Positions 43,202-52,445 of a DNA stretch of 64,000 nt are shown here, one piece after another. Origin of the DNA: Caldilineaceae bacterium (lineage in GTDB: Bacteria > Chloroflexota > Anaerolineae > Caldilineales > Caldilineaceae); NCBI GenBank assembly GCA_022823185.1, contig JAJDXQ010000046.1:1-64000 (forward strand). The letters are read 5' to 3'. The stretch's first letter is position 1. Every line of letters starts with the position of its first letter. Below the pieces are notes generated by a model. That model was not told the origin of the DNA. It saw only the letters and a program-made list of their open reading frames with translations, and ran no database searches. Position numbers and translations under genes: made by a program.

Positions 43202-44341
43202 ATGACCAAATTAGGGGCAGCGCCGATCGCGGCGCCGGGTTGGACGGCCCAGCCAAAGGAAGGCGTGAAGATCGTGGACTGCGATGTTCACCACAATTTT
43301 GAAAGGCCGGAGCAGCTTCTGCCATACCTGTCCAGCTTCTGGCAGAACCATCTCATTGACCAGGGCCTGCACCTTCCCAGCGCCGGTTACTCGAATGTGC
43401 CCTTCCGCACCAACCGGCCCGATCTCAAGGACCCGGATCTGAAGGAACGGGACTTCAACTTTTCGCTGTCGTTTCTGCAACGCGAGCATCTAGACCCATG
43501 GAACATCGACTATGCGCTCCTTACGGGGCCGCCGCCCTTCTACGGCTATACAGGTCTGCCTGACCCGGATTGGGCGGCAGCCCTGTGCCGAGCCTTCAAT
43601 GATTGGACAATCGAGCACTGGTTGGAAAAGGATGAGCGAGTGGTCAACGCGATCCTGATCTCACCTTCCGACCCGGCCCAGGCGGTCAATGAGATCAACC
43701 GTTTGGCGGACCGCCGCGACACTGCTGCCGTGATGGTTCCGATGGGGACAAGCATGCCGTTCGGGAACCGCTTCTATCACCCAATCTGGGAGGCTTGTGA
43801 AGAGCACGGCTTGCCGGTGGTCGCCCATATCGGCGGCGGCGGAGGCGCCGCCCGCACGACGCCGACGCCGGTGGGATTCCCGACCTACTACATGGAGTCG
43901 AGAATGAGCCGGCCTTTTGTGGCCAGCGCACATGCCTCGTCACTGATCTGCGAAGGCGTATTTGAGAAGTTCCCCAATCTCAAATTCGCGCTGACAGAAG
44001 CCCAACAACTCTGGGCGGTCGCAGTCATGTGGCATATGGATGCTGATTGGAAGGCCATTCGAGATCAGACGCCATGGCTCAAGAGATTGCCGAGCGAGTA
44101 CTTTCGCGAGCACATCCGGGTCGGGTCCCAGCCGTTGCACGAGGCGGAAACAACCGAGCAACTCTACCAGTTCCTTGAAATGCTGCACGCCGACGAGACG
44201 CTCGTCTACTGTTCCGACTTTCCCCACTTCGATTGGAACGATCCCGTCACAACCTTTCCCAAACTTGAACCGGAATCCCAGCAGCGTATCTTCGCCGGCA
44301 ATGCCATGGAAATGCTGCGCATTGGGGACGACATGCGATGA
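43202..44341 (+). CDS. Amidohydrolase-family metal-dependent hydrolase, paralog 3
   Basis: 379 residues, more diverged from paralogs 1 and 2 but with the same order of motifs: IVDCDVHHNFERPEQL (D-x-H, about 22-26), VVAHIGGGGGAARTTPTPVG (strand His), LKFALTEAQQLWAVAVMWHM, and VYCSDFPHFDWND with the catalytic Asp. AAGGAGA precedes its ATG by 8 bases. Its stop overlaps the start of the Rieske gene (ATGA). The tight linkage to a Rieske protein hints at a pathway acting on an aromatic or heterocyclic acid. Confidence 0.9.
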   Translation: MTKLGAAPIAAPGWTAQPKEGVKIVDCDVHHNFERPEQLLPYLSSFWQNHLIDQGLHLPSAGYSNVPFRTNRPDLKDPDLKERDFNFSLSFLQREHLDPWNIDYALLTGPPPFYGYTGLPDPDWAAALCRAFNDWTIEHWLEKDERVVNAILISPSDPAQAVNEINRLADRRDTAAVMVPMGTSMPFGNRFYHPIWEACEEHGLPVVAHIGGGGGAARTTPTPVGFPTYYMESRMSRPFVASAHASSLICEGVFEKFPNLKFALTEAQQLWAVAVMWHMDADWKAIRDQTPWLKRLPSEYFREHIRVGSQPLHEAETTEQLYQFLEMLHADETLVYCSDFPHFDWNDPVTTFPKLEPESQQRIFAGNAMEMLRIGDDMR

Positions 44342-44715
44342 CAAGGGTAGTGGTTGCCAAGGTCTGGGAGATTCCGCCGGGGGGGCGCAAGATCGTCGTC
44401 CCCTTTCGCGGACGCGCCGGCATTGGCGTCTTCAATGTAAATGGCGAGTTGTACGCGCTGCGAAACATCTGTCCCCACAAGCGGGGCCCGCTCTGCACCG
44501 GGGAACTGACGGGCCATGTCGCCGCTGCCGGGCCTCCATCGGCCGGACACGCCGATCTGACGGTCAGCGGAGAGGGGGAGGTCCTGCGCTGTCCGTGGCA
44601 CCAGTGGCCCTTTGAAATCGCTACGGGACGTTGCCTTGTCGATCCAAAGGCGCGAGTGAAAACCTATCCCGTGCGCAAAATTGGCAACGACATTGTCGTT
44701 GAATTTGACGACTGA
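44338..44715 (+). CDS. Rieske [2Fe-2S] protein
   Basis: A 125-residue stand-alone Rieske ferredoxin. The cluster ligands are in ICPHKRGPLC (about 45-54) and CPWHQWPF (about 84-91), the expected C-x-H and C-x2-H pairs. The spacer between them is longer than usual by an inserted Ala/Gly/Pro stretch (AAAGPPSAGHADLTVSGEG). There is no membrane anchor or oxygenase domain. It may pass electrons to an oxygenase encoded elsewhere, as no oxygenase alpha subunit lies next to it. It overlaps paralog 3 by four bases. Confidence 0.9.
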   Translation: MTRVVVAKVWEIPPGGRKIVVPFRGRAGIGVFNVNGELYALRNICPHKRGPLCTGELTGHVAAAGPPSAGHADLTVSGEGEVLRCPWHQWPFEIATGRCLVDPKARVKTYPVRKIGNDIVVEFDD

Positions 44716-44764
44716 GTTTTCAGCAAAACCGCGAAAAAGCATCCGTAAACCAACGGGAGTAGAA

Positions 44765-46057
44765 ATGACAAACAGTGCCCTGATGGAACGGCGCAACCAT
44801 CTGCTTGGCATGGGGGCGCCGATATTTTACGAGAGACCAGTTAACATCGTTCGGGGAGAAGGCGTGTGGCTCTATGACGACGGGGGACACCGGTACCTCG
44901 ATATGTACAATAACGTGCCTTGCGTCGGTCACTGCCATCCACATGTCGTTGACGCCATGCACAACCAGGCTCAAACGCTCAACGTCCATAGCCGATACCT
45001 GAATGAAGAGGTGCTGGACTATGCTGAACGCCTGGCGAATCTGCATGCGGATCCCCTGACCACCGTTATCTTCACCTGCACAGGCACGGAAGCAAACGAA
45101 GTGGCTCTTGGTATCGCCCGCGCCGCCACAGGGGGGCAGGGCTTTATCTGCAGCGACGCGGCCTACCACGGCAACTCGGCCGAAGTGGGGAAGTTCACTC
45201 GCGTTGGGCAGCAGGCGGAAAATGAAAAGGCGGAGAGCGTGCGCGCTTTTCCCCATCCGCAACGCTACCGCCCTCTCCGTCACGGGGTGACCGACGAAGA
45301 GTTGACGAATCTGTATCTGGCAGAAGTCGAAAGCGCCATCGAGAGCCTGGAAGCCGGCGGGATTTCTCTGGCGGGGATGCTCGTCTGCTCGATTCTTGCC
45401 AACGAAGGTCTGCCGTCGATTCCTGAAGGATTCATGGAGAAGGCGGCTATGTTGGTGCGCTCTGCCGGAGGTCTGGTCATTGCCGACGAGGTGCAGGCGG
45501 GATTCTGCCGAACGGGGGCCTGGTGGGGCTACGAAGCGACAGGCTTTGTGCCCGATATCGTGACGATGGGGAAGCCGATGGGCAACGGACTTCCCGTCGC
45601 GGGCGCGGCGGCTTCGAGCGAATTGGTCGACTGTTTCCGCCAGCGTAAGCGCTATTTCAACACCTTTGCCGCAAGCCCGTTACAGGCAGCAGCGGGCATG
45701 GCCGTGATCGACGTGATTGAAAACGAGAGGCTGGCCGCAAACGTCGCCGCCGTGGGAAGGTATTTGCGAGACGAACTGCGCAAGTTACAGGACAGCTGCG
45801 AGCAGATGGCAGACGTGCGCGGACATGGGCTGTTCATAGGAATGGAGTGGGTGACTGACCCCGAATCCAAGGAGGCGGACGCTGACGGCGCATCCGAAGT
45901 CGTCAATCGTCTGCGCGACAAAGGCTTTCTCATAGGCAGCGCCGGCCCCTTGGGCAACATCCTGAAGATTCGGCCGCCGCTCGTGTTTCGCCAGGAACAT
46001 GCCGACGCATTTCTAACGGCATTTGAAGAGTGCATTCGCGAGACTGTGATCGCCTGA
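44765..46057 (+). CDS. Class III aminotransferase
   Basis: A PLP-dependent aminotransferase of 430 residues in fold type I, subgroup III. It has GVWLYDDGGHRYLDMYNNV (about 30), TGTEANEVALGIARAATG, LVIADEVQAGFCRTG with the PLP Asp, and the Schiff-base Lys in VTMGKPMGNGLPVAGAA (about 262). It shares the C-terminal PLNGNxLKIRPPL-type segment (GNILKIRPPLVF). The ATG has GGGAG 6 bases before it; an upstream extension is not credible. It may convert an amino group of a polyamine, omega-amino acid or ether-linked compound. It follows the Rieske gene by 49 bases. The kinase downstream suggests handling of an amino alcohol such as phosphoethanolamine or 5-hydroxylysine, the substrates of related lyases, though this is only an idea. 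Confidence 0.9.
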   Translation: MTNSALMERRNHLLGMGAPIFYERPVNIVRGEGVWLYDDGGHRYLDMYNNVPCVGHCHPHVVDAMHNQAQTLNVHSRYLNEEVLDYAERLANLHADPLTTVIFTCTGTEANEVALGIARAATGGQGFICSDAAYHGNSAEVGKFTRVGQQAENEKAESVRAFPHPQRYRPLRHGVTDEELTNLYLAEVESAIESLEAGGISLAGMLVCSILANEGLPSIPEGFMEKAAMLVRSAGGLVIADEVQAGFCRTGAWWGYEATGFVPDIVTMGKPMGNGLPVAGAAASSELVDCFRQRKRYFNTFAASPLQAAAGMAVIDVIENERLAANVAAVGRYLRDELRKLQDSCEQMADVRGHGLFIGMEWVTDPESKEADADGASEVVNRLRDKGFLIGSAGPLGNILKIRPPLVFRQEHADAFLTAFEECIRETVIA

Positions 46058-46270
46058 AGGGCAAATCCAGTCTGAATGCCCGCCTGTCAGGGCGCTGAGC
46101 CTCAGAAGTTGGAGGCGCTCGTTACGCATCTCTTCGGCGGCTGAGGTTATCCTCTCCGCGGCGAGGCGCCGGCGTTGCCAGCCGCCCCAGCTTCAAGAGA
46201 GGAAGACGCGGCTCGGGTCGTCCGAGGATTGCCCGGCGCCAACAGTTACAACGAGAACGGGGTAGAGGGA

Positions 46271-47320
46271 GTGTCAGAGCAGGAAAATTCACTGCGTTTC
46301 ACGAACGGGCGGCAGACGCCGGCGGTCTCAGATCTGGACGAAGCGGCTCTGCTCGCATCCGCTGCGCGAGCAATCGAAGCCTGGGAGCTGGACGCCACAG
46401 AATTTTCTCTCGTCTCCCACTCCGAGAACATTGTTTTCCGCGTCGACACCGCTGGCGGGCGCCCATTCGTTCTTCGCTTCCACCGGCCCGGCTACCACAC
46501 GCTGGAAGAGCTGCACGGCGAGTTTCAGTGGACTGCGGCCCTGAACCGGTTTGGCATCGGCGCGCCTGTGCCGCGATACACCAGAAACGAAAAGGCCTTT
46601 GTGCCCGTGGATCTGCCCGAACTGTCCCAGACCCGTTTCGTCAGCCTGGTTGAGTGGGTTGAGGGAACGGCGATGGCAACCCTGATCGAGGAGGAGGCGG
46701 GCAGGTCCGATCTGGTGAAATACTTCCAACGGACGGGACAGATTGCAGCACGCATTCACAATCAGTCGGCTGCATGGTCAGTTCCCGCTGGCTTTGCGCG
46801 CCACTCGTTTGACGCTGAAGGCCTGATGGGGCGAGAACCGTTCTGGGGGCCGTTCTGGCAACAGTCGAAGCTGACGGCGGCGGAGCGGAAGCAGATCATC
46901 TTTGCGCGAGACCAGATTTACCGCGTACTCATCGACTATGGCAAACGCCGGAAAACGTACAGCCTGATTCATGCGGATCTGCACCCAGGCAACCTGATTA
47001 TCACCGACGACCATTTGCACATCATCGACTTCGACGACTGTGGATTCGGCTGGCACCTGTATGAACTGGCGGTGGCCATCTCCTACTACCAGGACTCGCC
47101 CTACTACGATGCAATCCAGGAAGCCATTGTTGCCGGCTACCGCACTGAAAGGCCGCTGAGCGACCAGGACGTCGACCTCATTCCCCTCTTCGTGTTGATT
47201 CGGAGCATGGTTTCGCTCGGCTGGATCGAGCAACGTCCTGAACTGGATAGCAGCCACAAGCTGCCGGTTCTGATCGAGAGATCCTGCCAGCAGTCGAGAG
47301 CTCTCTTTGGCGGTTGTTGA
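46271..47320 (+). CDS. APH-type small-molecule kinase
   Basis: An aminoglycoside phosphotransferase/choline kinase-fold enzyme of about 349 residues. N-lobe elements include SENIVFRVDTAGGRPFVLRF. The catalytic loop is LIHADLHPGNLII (about 238) and the metal-binding segment is IIDFDDCGFGWHLYELA. The chosen GTG (46271) has GGGG some 8 bases upstream; a TTG at 46175 would add 32 unlike residues. Members phosphorylate hydroxyl groups of small molecules (choline, hydroxylysine, homoserine, aminoglycosides). Co-orientation with the aminotransferase suggests a joint pathway; 213 bases separate them. Confidence 0.83.
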   Translation: MSEQENSLRFTNGRQTPAVSDLDEAALLASAARAIEAWELDATEFSLVSHSENIVFRVDTAGGRPFVLRFHRPGYHTLEELHGEFQWTAALNRFGIGAPVPRYTRNEKAFVPVDLPELSQTRFVSLVEWVEGTAMATLIEEEAGRSDLVKYFQRTGQIAARIHNQSAAWSVPAGFARHSFDAEGLMGREPFWGPFWQQSKLTAAERKQIIFARDQIYRVLIDYGKRRKTYSLIHADLHPGNLIITDDHLHIIDFDDCGFGWHLYELAVAISYYQDSPYYDAIQEAIVAGYRTERPLSDQDVDLIPLFVLIRSMVSLGWIEQRPELDSSHKLPVLIERSCQQSRALFGGC

Positions 47321-47671
47321 GTTGGAGTGAATGGGACGGCAGAGTTGCCCGATTCAAAAGCCACCCTTTGTAAACGCCAAGTTGCTTCTCGGTCGACCGC
47401 CAGCTGGCCGCGGAGGCCTCCTTGGACGGCCCAACTGCTTCTTTGGCGGCGAATCGATCAGGTTGCGTGTAAGCGTAAAGAGGTGATGCGGTGGCGTCCA
47501 CTCGCAAAGGGGGGGCGCACGCTCCCGGCCGCGAGGCGTTTCTGAAGGCGGAACCCAAGAAACGGCTGGAGCTTGGTTCACGGCAGAGAAAAACGGGGCG
47601 GGGCGAGGATGCTGCAAGCGCTTTAGTTTGCGATGCGAATGCCCTGAGAGTCCAGCAAGCTGGAGAGAACT
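47321..47671. other. Intergenic region upstream of the DHFR-like gene
   Basis: A 351-base stretch without a credible gene; open frames here lack ribosome binding sites and family resemblance. I see no terminator. It has a G-rich segment at 47506-47516. Confidence 0.5.
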
Positions 47672-48205
47672 GTGCGAAGAGTCCGATACAACTGCGCGAT
47701 GAGTCTGGATGGATACATTGCCGACGTTGACGACGGTTTTGACTGGATTGACATCGATCCGGATATCGACTTCGTGGAGCTGTCCGCCCAGTCTGACACC
47801 TATCTGATTGGGAGGCGTACGTTTGAGGTTGTGGGGGAACCGGAGCTGCCGGCAGCGGCCAACTCCCAGTTCTACGTCTTCTCGGAGAGCCTGCGGCAGC
47901 GAGACCACGCGAATGTTTGCATTGTGGGCGTAGACTGGGCAGAGCTGGTTCGGTCGCTGCGCAAGAAAGACGGCAAAGACATCTGGTTGTTTGGCGGCGG
48001 GGCGCTGTTTGGGAGTTTGTGCAACGAGGGGCTGGTCGACACAGTGGAAGTGGCGGTGATGCCGATCATTCTGGGCCGCGGCGTGCCCTTTGTGAGCGGC
48101 CTCTCCAGGCAAGTGAAGCTGATACTGAGGGATCAAAGGGTCTACGAGAAGACCGGGACGGTGGTCCTGGAGTATGAGGTCGTGCAAGGAGCTGGCTGCC
48201 TGTAG
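47672..48205 (+). CDS. Dihydrofolate reductase/RibD C-terminal family protein
   Basis: 177 residues with the DHFR-like fold used by RibD reductase domains and YyaP/YwjB-type proteins: YNCAMSLDGYIADVDDGFDWI (about 6-26), TYLIGRRTFEVV (about 45-56), IWLFGGGALFGSLCNEGLVD (about 106-125), and a C-terminal strand pair. It starts at a GTG with GGAGAG 5 bases upstream. It probably reduces a pterin or a related substrate with NADPH; it is not the canonical DHFR, lacking its substrate-binding pattern. It is solitary. Confidence 0.85.
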   Translation: MRRVRYNCAMSLDGYIADVDDGFDWIDIDPDIDFVELSAQSDTYLIGRRTFEVVGEPELPAAANSQFYVFSESLRQRDHANVCIVGVDWAELVRSLRKKDGKDIWLFGGGALFGSLCNEGLVDTVEVAVMPIILGRGVPFVSGLSRQVKLILRDQRVYEKTGTVVLEYEVVQGAGCL

Positions 48206-48405
48206 GGCCAGTAGAGAAGTAGGCGCTTCCGCAACGGACTATGGCAGCTCCTGCCTTTCAAATCAGAGCCACCGCGTTATTCTGTGAGTCATTCGGTCCC
48301 CTCTGATTCTATGGTTCATTCAGGGAACAAAGTAGAATGGGGCAACGCAACGGCGCAGTCTTCAGGCGTCGACAGGACGACAAACTAAGGAAAAGTAAGG
48401 ATTTT

Positions 48406-49941
48406 ATGCCGCCAGAGTCTAAAGAGAACAGTCAAGCAGAGCCTCGGGAGTCGCAGTCTTCACGGGGTCGGAGCGACTTCGACGAAAACGTCAACCCATT
48501 GGACCTGGTCGAGCCGGAGAATGCCTTGCCGGCCATCGAACTAGAAGGTCTACCTGAAGTGGCGCAAGTCGCAGCAGCCGCCGCCGGCTGGACAAAGCTG
48601 ATGCCGGTGCAGGCCAAAGCGATTCCCTATCTCCTGGCCGGGCGGGATCTGATGGTCCAGTCGCGCACAGGAAGCGGCAAGACTGGCGCGTTCCTGCTTC
48701 CGATCCTTCACCAGATAGATTCGAGCAGGCGGGTCTGCCAGGCGCTGATTCTGGTCCCGACGCGGGAGCTGGCCCTGCAGGTTTCGAAAGAGGCCGCAGT
48801 TCTGGGGAAAGCCGCTGGGATCAGCAGTGTCGCGGTCTACGGCGGGGTCGGCTACGGCCCCCAGATTTCCGCGCTGCGCGACGGCGCGCAGTTGGTGATC
48901 GGCACGCCCGGTCGCATCCTCGACCATTTGCTGCAGCGTACGATGCGCCTGGATCACCTGCATCATCTTGTTTTTGACGAAGCGGACCGCATGTTGTCGA
49001 TGGGTTTCTACCCGGACATGGTGCAGGTGCAGACCTATCTGCCTTCAGGGCCAATCAAGGGCTCCATGTTTTCGGCCACCTTTCCCGCGCATGTGCTGCG
49101 CCTGGCTCAGCAGTTTCTAACGGAGCCCGATTTTCTCAGCCTGAGCCGGGACCGCGTACACGTTGCCGAAGCCGAACATGTCCTCTACGCCGATCCGGGA
49201 ATGAAAAAGGATCGAGCCCTGGTGCGGCTGATTGAGGTGGAAAACCCGGTCGCTGCGCTCGTTTTCTGCAACACGCGCCGGACGGTTGATTATGTGACGA
49301 TCGTCCTGCAACGGTTCGGTTACGATGCCGACCGGCTCAGCTCTGACCTGAGCCAGAAAGACCGGGAGGTCGTATTGCGCCGCGTGCGAGAGGGAAAGCT
49401 GAGGCTGTTTGTTGCGACCGACGTGGCGGCGCGGGGGATAGACATTCCGGAACTCTCGCATGTGTTCCAGTATGAGCCACCGGAAGACCCGGAATCCTAC
49501 ATACACCGCGCCGGTCGCACAGCCCGGGCCGGCGCTTCCGGCGCGGCGATGTCTCTGACAGCTTCCTTCGATGAGCGCATGCAGATGGAGCGAATCGCCA
49601 AACGCTACAGCATTCCGTTGGAGGAACGAAAGCTGCCCACAGACGAGGAAGTCGCTTCGGTCGTATCCGAGCGGGTTACCTCCCTGCTGGAGGCCAGGTT
49701 ACGCGGCCGGGACAATCTGCAGAGCGAGCGGATGCGCAGGTTCCGGCCCCTGATTGACGAGTGGATGGAATCCGACGAAGGCCAGACCCTGCTGGCGATG
49801 ATTCTCGACGACTTCTATCAGGATTCATTGCACGCGCCGCCCGCCTTGCCAGAGGAAAGGCCGGAAAGCAAGCCGGAACCGCAAGGCCGGCAAAGGCGGC
49901 GGCGAAGCCGTACCCGACGACCCCGCAACCGCCGCCGGTGA
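48406..49941 (+). CDS. DEAD-box RNA helicase
   Basis: An ATP-dependent RNA helicase of about 511 residues from the ATG at 48406, which has AAGGA before it; the in-frame ATG 23 codons upstream (48337) has none. Motifs in order: Q motif region PVQAKAIPYLLAGRDLM, I SRTGSGKT, Ia PTRELALQ, Ib GTPGR, II VFDEADRML, III SATFP, IV ALVFCNTRRT, V FVATDVAARGID, VI HRAGRTARAG. An acidic disordered N terminus and a basic, Arg-rich C-terminal tail (RRRRSRTRRPRNRRR) suit RNA binding, as in RhlE/CshA-type cold-shock or ribosome-assembly helicases. It is convergent with nadE. Confidence 0.93.
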   Translation: MPPESKENSQAEPRESQSSRGRSDFDENVNPLDLVEPENALPAIELEGLPEVAQVAAAAAGWTKLMPVQAKAIPYLLAGRDLMVQSRTGSGKTGAFLLPILHQIDSSRRVCQALILVPTRELALQVSKEAAVLGKAAGISSVAVYGGVGYGPQISALRDGAQLVIGTPGRILDHLLQRTMRLDHLHHLVFDEADRMLSMGFYPDMVQVQTYLPSGPIKGSMFSATFPAHVLRLAQQFLTEPDFLSLSRDRVHVAEAEHVLYADPGMKKDRALVRLIEVENPVAALVFCNTRRTVDYVTIVLQRFGYDADRLSSDLSQKDREVVLRRVREGKLRLFVATDVAARGIDIPELSHVFQYEPPEDPESYIHRAGRTARAGASGAAMSLTASFDERMQMERIAKRYSIPLEERKLPTDEEVASVVSERVTSLLEARLRGRDNLQSERMRRFRPLIDEWMESDEGQTLLAMILDDFYQDSLHAPPALPEERPESKPEPQGRQRRRRSRTRRPRNRRR

Positions 49942-49961
49942 GTCTATGTTAGCCCAGACCC

Positions 49962-52112
49962 CTAATTCGGCACGTTCTGCCGCAACTCTGTCAGCCAGGC
50001 CGTCGCGGAGGAATCACTGGGCGCGCGCCAGTCGCCTCGCGGGCTGAGTGACCCGCCGCTGCCCACCTTGGGGCCGTTGGGAACGGCCGTCCGCTTGAAC
50101 TGGCTGATCTGGAAGAAGCGAAAGAGGAACAGCTCCAGCCACTTTCTGATCTCCGTCAGACCGTACTGATTGCGTTTGTGGTCGGGGAGAAACTCCGGCC
50201 ACTGCCCCTTTGTGCGGTCGCCCCAGGCTTGAAGCGCCATGAACGCCACTTTGCTGGGTCGAAAGCCGTAGCGAGAAATGTAGTAAAGAAAAAAGTCCTG
50301 CAACTCGTAAGGACCGATCTTGGCCTCGGTTGACTGCGCCGGTCCTTCAGCCGACCCGTCCCCGGGCACCAACTCTGGCGAAATCTCCGTATCCAGAATC
50401 GACTGAAGCACGTTGCTGGCGTCATCGTCAAACTGCGACGTAGCGATCACCCAGCGGATCAAATGTTGGATGAGCGTCTTGGGAACAGAGGCATTGACAT
50501 TGTAGTGGCTCATCTGGTCCCCGACGCCGTAGGTGGCCCAGCCAAGCGCCAGCTCACTCAGGTCGCCAGTGCCCAATACCAGCGCGTCGTTATAGTTGGC
50601 CAGACGGAAGAGATGGCTCGTGCGCTCGCCGGCCTGTACATTTTCAAAGGTGATGTCGTACTTCGGATCCTCCTCCGCGAACGGGTGGCCGATGTCCCGA
50701 AACATCTGCATTGCCGAGGGCCGAATGTCGAGCTCGTGCGCGCGGACGCCAAGCGCATCCATGAGGCGGTGGGCATTTGCGCGCGTGTTGGAACTGGTGG
50801 CGAAACCCGGCATCGTGTAGGCGAGGATATTGGTTCGCGGCAGTTTGAGGCGGTCCATGGTGCGGGCTGCGACGATTAGGGCCTGTGTGGAATCCAAGCC
50901 GCCGGAAATGCCCACCACGATCTTCTTTATGCCCGTAGCGCGGAGCCGCTGCATCAGGCCGTGCACCTGGATGTTGTAGGCCTCGAAGGCCTGTTCATCC
51001 CGTCTCACCCTGTCGCTGGGGACAAAGGGAAAGCGCTCAATATCGCGATGGAGCCTGTCGACGCGAACCAGGCCGGACTCCCCATTTCCGCCTTCAGGCC
51101 AACCGGTTTCGGTCGGCGGATGGAAGTCGAATGCCACGGTCCGTATCGTCTCGAGGTCTTTGCGGTGGAGAGCCGCGGCATCATTGAAGCTGGTCTGTCT
51201 CATCCGGCTCTGCGCCAGTCTTTCGGTGTCTATGTCGGCGGTGATGATCTGCTCGTTGTCGGCAAAGCGTTCTGATTCGGCCAGCAGGTCGCCGTCTTCG
51301 TAGATCAGCGCGTGGCCGTCCCAGGCCAGGTCTGTGGTCGACTCGCCTGGTCCTGCCGCGGAGTAGAGGTAGGCGGCAATGCACTTGCCCGACTGGCTGG
51401 CGCACAGGTCCCTACGGTAGTGGGACTTGCCGATGGTGATGTTTGATGCAGAGAGGTTAGCCAGGACCGTCGCGCCGGCCAGGGCGGCGTGGGAGCTGGG
51501 TGGGATCGGGGTCCAGACATCCTCGCAAATCTCGACGTGGAGTACAAATTCGCGAGCGTCCTTCGGGTCGGAACGCCCGAGCCCTTCAGGCTCCAGGTTG
51601 TCCGGGATCAATTGCGCACGAAAGAGGAGGTCGTTGCCAAAGGGAACCGTCTCCCCTTGAAACTGTACGGTTCTGCCGACCGCGTGGCGTGCGGAACTGA
51701 ACTGGCGTGTTTCGTAAAATTCACGGTAGCTGGGCAGATAGGTCTTGGGCACGACGCCCAGAACACGGCCCCGATAGATGACGACCGCGCAGTTGAACAG
51801 GCGGTTTTCGAAGCGGAGCGGGGCCCCAACCAGCAGAACGGGATTCAGCTGCATGCTGGCTTCGGTGACCCGCGCGATCCCAGCCAGCACGCCGTCCAGA
51901 AGAGCCTCCTGCTGGAGCAGGTCGTCGATGGCATAAGAGGAGATGCCCAGCTCCGGGAAGAGAGCGACGGCAGCGCCCGCCTCGGAAGCCTGTTCGGCCA
52001 GACCGGTGGTTCGGGCGGCGTTGAACGCCGGGTCCGCGACGCGTACGTGGGGGACGCAGACCGCGACGCGAACGAATCCGTGACTGTAGATTGAATAGAA
52101 GGGATCGGTCAT
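49962..52112 (-). CDS. nadE: Glutamine-dependent NAD(+) synthetase
   Basis: This enzyme makes NAD from deamido-NAD with ATP, taking ammonia from glutamine. The protein of 716 residues has an N-terminal nitrilase-fold glutaminase (about 1-300) with the triad Glu in ALFPELGISSYA, Lys in GVVPKTYLPSY and Cys in HVEICEDVWTP. The C-terminal synthetase (about 360-690) has the ATP-pyrophosphatase loop GISGGLDSTQALIVAA and the family segments YTMPGFATSSNTR, GTGDLSELALGWATYGVGD. The length fits the long glutaminase-fused form as in Mycobacterium and many Chloroflexota. It is convergent with the helicase, 20 bases apart, and divergent from the oxidoreductase upstream. Confidence 0.95.
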   Translation of the reverse strand: MTDPFYSIYSHGFVRVAVCVPHVRVADPAFNAARTTGLAEQASEAGAAVALFPELGISSYAIDDLLQQEALLDGVLAGIARVTEASMQLNPVLLVGAPLRFENRLFNCAVVIYRGRVLGVVPKTYLPSYREFYETRQFSSARHAVGRTVQFQGETVPFGNDLLFRAQLIPDNLEPEGLGRSDPKDAREFVLHVEICEDVWTPIPPSSHAALAGATVLANLSASNITIGKSHYRRDLCASQSGKCIAAYLYSAAGPGESTTDLAWDGHALIYEDGDLLAESERFADNEQIITADIDTERLAQSRMRQTSFNDAAALHRKDLETIRTVAFDFHPPTETGWPEGGNGESGLVRVDRLHRDIERFPFVPSDRVRRDEQAFEAYNIQVHGLMQRLRATGIKKIVVGISGGLDSTQALIVAARTMDRLKLPRTNILAYTMPGFATSSNTRANAHRLMDALGVRAHELDIRPSAMQMFRDIGHPFAEEDPKYDITFENVQAGERTSHLFRLANYNDALVLGTGDLSELALGWATYGVGDQMSHYNVNASVPKTLIQHLIRWVIATSQFDDDASNVLQSILDTEISPELVPGDGSAEGPAQSTEAKIGPYELQDFFLYYISRYGFRPSKVAFMALQAWGDRTKGQWPEFLPDHKRNQYGLTEIRKWLELFLFRFFQISQFKRTAVPNGPKVGSGGSLSPRGDWRAPSDSSATAWLTELRQNVPN

Positions 52113-52445
52113 GGCGGCCTGAAAAACTACCTTCGCTATGTGAAGCTGTTACCGTGATCGAATCGTATTATCTTGGAAACCAGCGGCGTGCGCAAGACTC
52201 CCAAACTGGATTCCGTTCGCGGCGACTGTTTGGTATGGTGCAGGAATGGCGAATTTACTATGACGTGCGAGGCATTCATGGGGCACTCACGCTATCTTTC
52301 TCCTCGAGCACGCTTGTCCCGAGATTCCCAGACCTGATTCTGCTGGAGCGGTAGGCCCAATTGCCGGCTCGCAGATTGTCCTTTCAAGGCGGCGAGCGGG
52401 CTGTCGCTTTTGCTTGAAGGGCCCACCAAAGAAGGAGACGAAAAA
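52113..52445. other. Divergent intergenic region between nadE and the oxidoreductase
   Basis: 333 bases without a gene. Both promoters should be here, but I see no clear -35/-10 pair. The oxidoreductase has an AAGGAGA site at its 5' end (about 52431-52437). Confidence 0.45.
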
